NCBI GenBank assembly: GCA_037043235.1 | Contig: JAWRVZ010000054.1 | Span: 2,440,001 to 2,504,000, forward strand | Direction of reading: 5' to 3' | DNA length: 64,000 nucleotides | Source: Rhodeus uyekii | Lineage: Eukaryota > Chordata > Actinopteri > Cypriniformes > Acheilognathidae | Part shown: positions 48,956 through 59,700 of the stretch, piece after piece | Layout of the letters: every line of letters starts with the position of its first letter | Position numbering within the stretch: the stretch's first letter is position 1 | Notes under the pieces: generated by a model | Databases searched by the model: none | Told to the model about the DNA's origin: nothing | What the model saw: only the letters and a program-made list of their open reading frames with translations | Position numbers and translations under genes: made by a program

Positions 48956-50194
48956 GACTGTTCCTGGATTGTAAATGTTTTTGTTTTCCTTTTAGAATCT
49001 GGTCTGTTTATTATACTCCTGCTGGCATTATTTTTTAACAGGGTGTGACTATCATATTTATGCATTTAAGTTCTTATGTTTGTAAAAAATATATTTTGTT
49101 TAAACTTAACTTTGAAACAGTTTTCACAGTGTTCCAAGGAATTTTTGCTTGTGTGGTTTTAAAATTTTGCAATTTTCAGTACGAATGTTTTAAATGATTG
49201 TTTATTGATACTCTGCTGGTCACGGTAAAGAATCATACAGATTAAATCTGTATTATATTAGGATTAAAAATCTGCACTTTATTTCACACTTCTGTGGGGA
49301 TTTGTGTGTGTGACCCTAATTATATGTATGTACGTGTGTGTGTGTGCTGTCTTGGCTCGTTCGCAGCTCTCACAGTGCAAGCAGCTGAAAGTGCTGCAAA
49401 ATGGAGGTCTTTGTCCAAAAACAGTGCCTTCATTTATGTCCTTCTCTTTCTCAACGTCTGTCCGTGTTCAAGTGCAAATTCAACATATTAAATTATATTT
49501 GATTAAATATCTAGGTGTACATCCAGGCTAAATTCAAACATCTACACTCCTGTTCAAAATTTTGGGGCCAGTAAGATTTTTAAATCTAATGCCCAGTAAG
49601 TCTACGCTGGCAAAGGCTGCATTTGATCACAATAACATTGTGGAAAAATAAAACTGGACAAGTTGATCAGGAAGACCAGCTCAGTCCTGGGGATTCCTCT
49701 GGATACTGTACAGGAAGTGGTGAAAGGAGGATGGTAGCAAAACTATCATCATTGGTGGATAACGACTCCCACCCCCTGTATGAAACTGTTTCAGCTCTAA
49801 GCAGTTCCTTCAGTGACAGGCTGTTACTTTCAGGTATGAAACACAAGCGGGATTCAGTTGCAAATGAAAAGTGAGTTTATTCCAGGAATAGTGAGGCACA
49901 GAAATAAACAATGTCCGAATGATGGCTGGCGGCGGCACAGGGACTCAATGGGCTGAAGAGTGAAGATGAAGTGCAGTGGTAATCCCAGAGTGATGATCGT
50001 GGAGCACAGGAGAGACTGGCGTGGCATAACAGGGAAGACAACTACTCAACAACACAGTGGTGGTGAGATGGGAACTAAATAGGCAGAGAAGATACGGATC
50101 AGGTGCGTGAGACAATCACCACGGATGTGATCGGTGACCACGCCTCCCACACTCACCTCGCATACACACATAGGCAGTAACTAGGAGACAATCA
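48956..50194. other. Repeat-derived intergenic DNA
   Basis: The segment 49543-49640 has a truncated 'ctgttcaaaattttggggcc' terminus of the family at 29070-29587. About 49690-50190 looks retroelement-derived ('gtgagtttattccaggaat', 'ggtgaccacgcctcccac') but has no clear frame or ends. Confidence 0.45.
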
Positions 50195-53100
50195 ATTTAT
50201 GAACCATGATAGAAACGGAAGCGCAAACGAAACAAGCCAAAACGAGATCTCTGATATCATGGGCATCTCTCAATGGGTCCTGCGTACCGTATCAGAAGGA
50301 TACGCTATTCAGTTCCGGGTTCATCCACCCGGGTTTTCGGGAGTTCTACCAACCTTGAACAGGAAGTCGAGTCATTGCTGAGGAAAGAGGACATAGAGTA
50401 TGTACCTCTCTCAGCCAGAGATTCGGGCTTTTACAGCGATACTTCATCGTTCCAAAGAAGGATGGAGGCTTGCGTCCTTTTCTAGATCTTCGCTCTTTGA
50501 ACGAAACTGTCAGGTGATTGAAGTTCAGAATGTTGACTCTGAAGCAGATCGTAGCACAAATCAGATCCGAGGACTGGTTTGTCACGATAGATCTCAAGGA
50601 CATGTATTTTCACATCTCCATCCTTCCACAGCACCGGAAGTTCCTCAGAGTCACCTTTGGGGTCAAGGCTTATCATTACCGAGTTCTTCCGTTCGGCCTG
50701 GCTTTGTCTCCTCGCACTTTCACCAAGTGCGTGGACGCAGCTCTAGCTCCGCTCCGATCCAAAGGGATCCGTATCTTGAATTTCATTGACGACTGGCTCA
50801 CTCTGGTCTCGAGATGTCGTTCTCGCACACATGAAGGAGGCAGAGCACTACGTTCCTCGGCGTTGTATGGGACTCTGTGTTGTTGTCAGCACAGCTTTCC
50901 CCTGTGCGCATCGCCTCTATCCTTACCACAGTCAACGATATAAAACTAGGCCAGCTGCTCACTGTCAGGCACTTCCAGAGAATTCTGGGTCTCAGCCTCT
51001 AGTGTTATCCCACTGGGCTTGCTCCACATGAGACAGCTGCAGTGGTGGCTCAAAACCATAGGAGCAACCCTTCCCGTTTGATCAAGGTCTCAAGGCCTTG
51101 CATCAGTGGAAGAATCCCTGGTTCCTTTCCCAGGGGCCCGTACTGAGACCAATCTGACGCCTCCCGATCGGTCTGGGGGGCGGTCTTGAGGGACCGCTCA
51201 GCTCATGGTCTGTGGAGCGGACGTTGCCTCTCCCTTCATATAAACTCTCTGGAGATGTTGGCCGACTGGCGGGCGCTTCAGGCCTTCCTCCCAGACCTTT
51301 GGGGACACCATGTTGTAGGCCAGTCCAACAACATACATCGGTGGTCTCCTATATAAATCACCAAGGGGGTCTCCGCTCTCGCCAGCTTTGCAAGCTAGTA
51401 GGGCAGATCCTCCTCTGGGCCCGGGGGAAATTCTGCTCCCTCCGAGAGGTCTACATCCCGGGATCCCAGAACACGGGGGCAGACTTCCTGTTGAGGCAGG
51501 GGCCGAGGCCCGGGTAATGAAGGCTCCACACCAAGGTGGTGGAGCAGATTTGGGAGAAGTTCGGTCGAGCTCAAGTGGACCTCTTCGCGTCCCAGGAGAT
51601 GACTCATTGCCCACCGTGGTTCTCCGTTTTTCTCCCAGCCCCTCTAGGGCTGGATGCGATGCACCAGGAGTGGCCGAGGCTACCCCTGTACGTGTTTCCC
51701 CCCCGCTGCTCTGCTCCCGGGGGTTCTAGAGAAAGTTCACCAGGACAGGGTCCGTTTCACCTTAGTTGCCTCGCTGGCCTAGTGTTCTTCATAGACGGCA
51801 CTCCTTGGGAGATTCCCATCAGGCAGGACATTCTGTCTCAGGCCCAGGGCGAGATCCTTTATCCTCGCCAGGAACTGTGGAATCTGTGGGTATGGCCTCT
51901 GAGGGGGCCCGACTCATAGATGCAGGTCTCTTGACTGAGGTCGTTGAGACCATTCTCCACTCTAGAGCCCCGTCCACGAGGAAACTTACAAATTTTAAAC
52001 TCTAAAACGTTTACTTCCTGGTTTAGCGAGAAACATTTAGACCCAGTTACCTGCCAGGTTGGCATCGTTCTGGAGTTTCTACAAGAGAAATTCGCTGCTG
52101 GGCTGTCTCCCTCTACACTGAAGGTGTACGTGGCTGCCATTGCAGCTTACCACGTACCTTCAAGTGGTACCTCTCTAGGTCAGGACACCCTTGTCGTGCG
52201 TTTCCTCCGTGGCACTTTGAGGATAAGGCCTGCGGTACAATCTAGGGTGCCTCCTTGGGACCTCTCCCTGGTACTCCAGGTTCTCTCCCAGGCACCCTTT
52301 GAGCCTCTCGAGGACATCTCAGAGAAATTCCTCACCCTTAAAACTTCTGGCCATTTCTTTTGGCCATCTCCTTCTTTAAGAGGGTTGGCGACCTTCAGGC
52401 CCTTTCAGTGGCTCCCTCCTGTCTGAAGTTTGCACCCAACATGGTGAAAGCCATTCTCTATCCCAGGCCGGGCTATGTTCCTAAGGTGCATTCGAGCCCT
52501 GCTCGTCACACTGTACTGCAGGCCTTATGTCCTCCCCCTTTTGTGGATCAAGACCAGGAGTCTAAGTACAAGGTCTGTCCAGTGCGAGCACTCGACACTT
52601 ACGTCCGCAGAGCTGCCATGTGGCGTAAGTCAGGCCAGCTCTTTGTTTGCTTCGGGGCTCCTAAGGGAGCTCCAGCTTCTGAACCAACTAGCTTCTGAGA
52701 TAGTCAAGACTATCTCCCTGGCTTATGATCTGGTGGGACAGTAGTGCCCTCTGCATGTCCGCGCCCACTCAACTTGGAGCATGGCTGCCTCTAAGGCCTT
52801 TTTCGCAGGGGCTCCCCTTGCTGATATTTGTGATGCGGCTGGCTGGTCCTCAATGCATACTTTTATTAGGTCCTACCAGTTAGACCTTAACCCTGCTGTG
52901 GGGACAGTGGCCCTTTCATAGTGAGCTACATTAGCTTGGCCTACTCCGTGCGCTGAGGCGGCGTGGGTATTCCTTGTTCCCATATGCATTATCAATGCAA
53001 CGCGAGTTCCCTTGACAGGGAACGTCTCAGGTTACTTACGTAACCCTAGTTCACCAAAAGGGAACGAGACGCTGCGTCTCCTAGCCTCAGTTCCTGCGCA

Positions 53101-53275
53101 TGCCGGGCTTGTTTTAGACACTGGTCAAGCTACCGCTTCCGGGTTACGGCACGCTTTTTATACTCCTGGCTCATGACGTCACCCTCGGCGACGTGCACTC
53201 TCACACGTGGATTTCATTGTGCTTCAAGAAACAATCACGCTAAGGCGTTCCCATATGTGTTATCAATGCAGCGTC
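50195..53275 (+). mobile_element. DIRS1-like tyrosine-recombinase retrotransposon, degenerate
   Basis: The order of domains on the plus strand is that of DIRS1-type elements. Reverse transcriptase comes first (RVHPPGFSGVLP near 50315, MLTLKQIVAQIRSEDW, TIDLKDMYFHISILPQHRKF, LPFGLALSP, catalytic FIDD near 50785). RNase H-like segments follow (VVSYINHQGGLRSR near 51345), then a linker (AQVDLFASQ, TPWEIPIRQDILSQ). A tyrosine recombinase closes (EFLQEKFAAGLSPSTLKVYV near 52070; AGAPLADICDAAGWSS near 52810). Frames shift several times. The HxxR arginine reads Trp (HSTW, codon at 52775-52777). The 3' end has a split repeat, 52976-53002 and 53247-53273. The gag end is missing, so the copy is 5'-truncated and dead. 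Confidence 0.88.
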
Positions 53276-55563
53276 TATTTAAAGAAATTTAAATAGTACT
53301 ATAACAAAACGGTTTAAATATACTGTCGGTAACTATGTGTTTGGGGTGGTTATCTTGTCGATTTCATATCTTGTCAACCAGGCAGGATCCCTGCCAAATT
53401 GTATTATAAATTCTCATCCAAATTTCCAATTTAATCCCGGTTAATCATCAGGGAAAAAGACAGTATAAATACACAAAAGTTCCAAATATTCTCTATTGTG
53501 CAGATGGAGAATGCATTTGGCACAGGTAGGAGAGCCATATACTTTCCTAGACAGAAGAGAATTCTTTTGGAACGACTGAATGGCTGGCTATGAAACAAAG
53601 TGGAAAACCAGAACTGTTGTGACCGACAAAAAAAAGTGAAGAAAAAAAAAAAGTGGAGAAATCCACTTTCATGACTTCAGCACCCAGGCAGTGTCTTTCT
53701 GCAGAATGGTGCACCTTTCAGAACATCAACTCTCAGAAAGCAAAGTTGTGTGAGCCGCAGTCTGCTGGGCCTTTGTGAAAATTATATTGAATGACCCTCC
53801 GAGTGTGTGTGTGTGTGTGTATGTGTGTGTGTGTCTCTGAGTCTCTCTCTCTCTCCCTCTCATATCACTTGAAAAGTCGATCGATTTTGGCCAGAGAAAT
53901 TCTATCTTTTCCAGATGAATCTTAGATGAAATCACATAGAAAATATGAGGCAGTGCTGCCACACCCAGAGCTTCACAAACCCTGCAGTGCAATCAGACCA
54001 TTCAAGAGAATTGAACCATCTGTAACACAATGAATATAATAAACACTGTAGTCTTTTGTATCTCATGTCATAAGTACGGAATTAAAAATGGTACACAGAG
54101 ACCAACATAATCAATATTCATGAGTGTATTTTTCTTCTGAACAAAGACACACAAATACAATAATATGTTATATACATTTCTCTATAGTCTCTCTATCTCT
54201 ATAGCAATCACCTCAGGGACTTTACATTGAAAAATAGAATATTCTAAGCAGCATTTGATATTTGTTACATATAACATACATTTCCATTTTTTAAAGATAA
54301 AATATCTACCGAGGCTTCTTACAAAAATACAGGTTGATCGTAGCAGTATAAGGACATTCAAGGGCCTATTCTAAACAAAAACTATTCAGCTTCCACATCA
54401 TTTTTCAAATTTCAAAGTCACTATCAAATGTGAAAGTAATTGCAAAAATAATATCTTACATTTTGATTGTTTAGATTTTTAACTCTGAGACCTTTTTAGA
54501 GCAATTTGAAAAGAATTTCTGTGAAATGTGTAGTTCTATTTTGCAAGAATAAACTATAGTATCTTCCTTTGCTTTTACATTTCTTTCTTTGGACTAACTG
54601 ATTCAGGATTTATTCTGACATAAAACAGGCAAGCATGACTCAAAAGCTTTGATTTAAGACAAGAATTATGAACATTATACCCATGTTTCTATAAAAACAA
54701 AACAAAAAAACAAGCCAGGGTATTACAAATTGTGAGAGTTTTTAACTCATTGTCTGCCAGCCATGAACCAAAATAATGACAGGATGGTAAAGCTCAATTC
54801 TATCTCAGTTAGGATGCCATATATAATAAGGTGACCAAAACCCTCAAAACAAAAGGCTTGTTTTATGAACTCACACGTATGGCCTATAATAAATAAAAAC
54901 CCTTAATTGGGCAAAATCAAAAAGAGAACAGCTTGAAACCCTTAGAGACTGTTTGAAATTCTGATCAAGCTCAGAAAATTGAAACATCAGGAGCCTAGTC
55001 TTAAACCACTTGGAGTGACCTAAATATTCACATTATTCACTCATTCTTCAGCTGAACCAGTAGAGCAGTGGCGTTAACAATGCCAAGGTCATGGGTTCGA
55101 TCCTGATCCTGAACTGATTAGAGTGTCAATGTGTTTCTTCAATGCAATACAGTAAGATTAAAAGTGTTTGCCAAATGTGTAAATGTCCTCATGTCACCCT
55201 GTTTTTCAAAACCTTGTAGGACTTCTGGAACACAGAAGGTATCAATTCTGTAAAAACACCTCTTAATAAACTCATTCTTTGTCAGAAGCTCTTAATAAGA
55301 TGTAATGAAAAAGGCACTGTCGCATAAACTGACATTTTCAAAGGGAGCTACCATCATATGAAAATTGCTGAAGGCCTTTAAACATGACTTGCGTCCCTTT
55401 GGTAAATAAACCACAACACAGGAATGTTGTAAGCAACAATCTTTTCACAAACAAACTAATGAAATTAAAAAGAAGAGACGGGTAGAGCATATCTTCAGAA
55501 CTGGATATGTCCATTCAATTTGCTGTCTGTTCACATGAGGAAATTAGTGCAGGGTATTTCAAC
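53276..55563. other. Intergenic DNA downstream of pcgf5, with (GT)n(CT)n
   Basis: A (GT)n/(CT)n microsatellite lies at about 53802-53859. A possible minus-strand AATAAA for pcgf5 is at 54609-54614, implying a 3' UTR near 950 bases. Other than a SINE at 55050-55190 nothing is recognised. Confidence 0.5.
55050..55190 (+). repeat. tRNA-derived SINE fragment
   Basis: The head 'gaaccagtagagcagtggcg' has an A-box character and 'gggttcgatcctg' is a clear B box. The tail 'aaaagtgtttgccaaatgtg' is the usual SINE end. It cannot fold as an intact tRNA. Confidence 0.65.
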
Positions 55564-56641
55564 CTAGCCAAAGTCAATGCGTGGTCGATATTCAAGTACC
55601 ATTGGGTATACCTGGAGAAAGAGAAATGTTATAGATGAGTGTAAAACTTCTAGTTTATTTTATGACCATATGCAAGCTTAAAATGCACATAACATGGTTT
55701 GTATTTTCGCATATTCTTGCGCTGCTTTTCTGTACATAATTTTTTTTTTACTTGATGTGCATTTTTAACAATCATTTTCCCAATAGTGTTTTCCAGAAAT
55801 AACAAATATGCTATGATAACAATAACATATGCTATGCTGATAGCAATCAATAATAGAAGTGGTCTAAACATTAAAACATGTTCATATCTTCTGTAGAAGT
55901 CTCAGGACCAATAAATGTTCGACCAATCATTGCATTCTGCCTGTCAACATATTTCCATACCGCTGAGCATCATGCTTACGCAGACATCAGCCCGTTTCAT
56001 AAGACTATGCAGAGTTGTAGACATGCAATCGCATCTTGTTCTTCCTGAACCAAAACAACAAGCTTATGCTACGTTCACACCATGTCCAAATCGAATGAAG
56101 AGATGGCAGCCTGTGACGTTCTACCAAGAACTCAGATTTATACGTTTCTGTCAACAGCGAAATTATCTCTAGCAGTCATATGGTACAAGTAACAGGTCTG
56201 TAATGATATGTGCTTTGAGACTAAATTAACAGCATCTCTCGTCTCGTGAAGCTTTGCAGAGTCTTCTGTCGGTGTTCATGTCTTTTGGAGGAGGCATGAC
56301 TTTGGAGAGTGCTCTGAAGTTTGGGATCTCATGCACTCAAAGCCTCTCCGGAATTGCCAACCCTACCTTTAAGGTATATACTTTTTTTAAAGTGAATTTC
56401 TCTGTGAAGAAATTAATGGGATTTTTTACATTGGTAATTTTTTGCTTTCTTTTCTGGTTGTCTTCTAATGTGATTATGAGGGCTACAACCTCTATTAAAG
56501 CATCAAAGAGGTCATGAAGTGATTTATTATCTTAATTTATAAGTAATAACCCATTTTCCTATAATAACCCTACACTCTTGTTTTAATGGGCATGCAGAAA
56601 ATGTCAAATTATTAGTATTAAGTGTTCCTTAAACTATGTAT

Positions 56642-56716
<75 letters not shown>

Positions 56717-59700
56717 TTTTTTAGACTCATATTTGGTCTCTTATTTGATTAAATTTTAATCATTGATTGTTATTTTCCTGTATAAAACACAATATAAATA
56801 AAGGTTACTTGACAAATGCATTTACTATAATAACAGTAATTCAAGAATAATTACAAGTAAACCAACCCTAAACTACACTCTACACTCAACCGTGACCCTA
56901 TAATAAGTACATAATATTACTTAGTAGATATTTGTGTAATTACTCTATAAGAACATCCGCTTATTACATTATTTTAAAAAAATATGAAAAAAATTATAAT
57001 TTAATCTTAAAGGCAAAGTAAATGTTAAAACTCAAGAAAACTTAATGCAGTTTAAAAAACTGTGAAATTTTATTAGCTGGTCTTTTAACCACAAATTTGG
57101 TTGCAGAATGCAGTTGTCACTCCTGTAAATTACTGTGATTACAGAATAGAATTAAGAACTAAAAGGTGAATTACCACAAAGACCCCAAATCATTAGACCC
57201 TGGACCTCATAGCTCCATACTTCATGACAGCCTTGTGTAAAGGTTACAATCATAATGCTGGAATTAATGAAGCACGTACTCAGTTGAAGAGAGGGTGTGG
57301 GACTGAACTGATATATTTTGGAAAAAACATTAAAGTTTTATGGCCGTCTTAATTTTTTTGCTTTAAATTGTAAATATTATGAAGTGCAAAACCACACAAC
57401 TTGCTATGAAGCTCCTTTTAGTAATAGGGTCTGCTGGACTGCTCATCGCAGTGGAAAATATGAGAGGACTTAGATTTCACACATGAGAGGAGAGGAGATA
57501 CTGGTATTCTAATGGCTTACGTTTTCTCCCCGAAGCCTCCAGCGGGTCATGTAGATGAATTCCATGGTGTGGTCTTTACCCATGATCTCACCATTGCATA
57601 GAACATCAAGCTGCAGAAACAGTAAGTAATTATGAGATCTTTTTAATTGTACGGTAGCACAAAACAGCAAAGCAAGGATGAAACTAACAAAACATAAACA
57701 GCTAGAATATGGTAAGTGGTGAAACTCAAGCAAAGAAGTAAAAGAAATATTCCCAGAGAAGAATATTTAGTTGCGTCAATATCACTATCAATGCCAAATT
57801 TATGCATTTAAATCCCATGTACTGTTAAAACTTAGAAGTTTAAAATCACACTGTGAGCTTTGCATAAATGTGCCTGCAAAATGCATAACAACATATTCAT
57901 GTGAGATTTAAACAAAATACAAAAGGCAATATGTAAATTTCCAACAAATCATTCAATCTTTTTTTCTGTAAAAAAAACAAAAACAACAACAACTACATAT
58001 AAATCTAAAGATACTCAAATGTTACCTCACAAGAACTGGGAAGCTTTAACTTCAGACTTAAAAACTTCTTAATTGTTCCAACAGTCACTCTTGTTGAACA
58101 TCGAATAAATTTCTTCATTAAACCCTGGAAAACAAAGCAAAAAAAGACAAAACATTTCCAAAGTCTGACTCCATCAGAATATTATAATGACAATTTCTGA
58201 AAGACCATATGACATTGTAAACTGACTGGTGAAAATTCAGCTTCATACCATCACATGAACAGAAAAAAATTAAATTAAATTAAAATATTTTTAAATAGGG
58301 AGTACAAATGAAAATGAACCTGCATGGCTAAAAATGGCACATTTATTTGATGAAGCCAAGTACTCATGTTAATTATAGTACATTGTCCCTTCTAAAATAA
58401 GGAATTCAGAATAAAAAAACATCACAGTTATTATTGTAACCTCTGTTACCTGATGGAAGGAACGAAACATCAATACAGTGGAACCCACTTATCTTGAGCT
58501 TAGTTAACTCACCAACCCCATTATGTTGATGGTTTTGAAGTGGAACCGCCAAACACCCTCATTGTCTTAGCATTTTTTTATCGGTTATGTCAATTATTTT
58601 ATGTCGCCGGACCCTAATATCAAAAGGGAGACAAGTTTGCCACTTAACATCGTTATCTCGATCCCCGTGACTAATGATCATACCTAGTTCACTCCGCATG
58701 CGCTGAGTTCGCGTTGGAATTGGCAAAAAAATAAATAATTTTAATTAAACTTAAAATCAAGCCTTACAGATGCCATCTTGGAAGAGGAGGCACAAGAGCT
58801 TGCCTTCACTGTCCAGGAATTCCGAGATTACATCGATAAAGACGTTGTTACTGATAGAAGCATTTGTTTTTAACCAGACCGTTAAAGTCAAAAAGCAACA
58901 AAGCATTTTAGACTTTAAGAAACCATAGTAACCGCGTGTACAATACTATTCAGAACGATTGTCCGAGCAAAATGACTGTGTTAGGAGCGAATTCTTAACG
59001 CATGAGATCCCAACCTTCAGAGCACTCTCCAAAGCCATGCCTCCTCCAAAAGACATGAACACCAACAGAAGACTCTTTTTTCTAAGATGGCGCCGCCGTG
59101 TTCGGTCGCCGTTCAGGTCACTCCTCTAAGACTTTGCTTTTATTTATTATTCTACTCTCTTTTGTTCTCGTTTTTTACAAATGTATTGTCTGCCTTGATC
59201 TGCTATGACAGCAAAAATTTTTTGGATATTGGTTATCGCTACCCTGACCTGATTCAGGACACTTTCGCCAATCCTCTGTGGCCACCTGAGATTCGTCGGA
59301 ACGCCGAGTTGAACAATGGCCACTCGAGTCGAAGGCAAAGATTAAAAAAACACTGCGGGAAACGTGCTGGGATCCGCAACAGACTGAGGAAAAGAGCATT
59401 CAGCCCTCCTCTCTCGAGCATTCTGCTCACAAATGTCCAATCCTTAAGATGGACGATCTTAGAGTCAGGATAAGTTTTCAACGGGACATGAGAGACTGTA
59501 ACATCTATTGTTTGTCCGAAACATGGCTCACGCACACGGTCCCGGACATAGCTGTGACGCCGTCTGTGAACTTCTCTGTTTTTCGGATGGACAGAACGGC
59601 CGAGGCAGGAAAATCCAAAGGCGGTGGAGTGTGTTTCATGATCAACAAGAAATCATAGTGCTATCTCAGGTACAGTTTCATTGTTTCGCGATCCTTCTTG

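Noticed and set aside
55060..55115. Possible tRNA gene
   Set aside because: A B-box is present but no cloverleaf can be completed, and a SINE tail follows.
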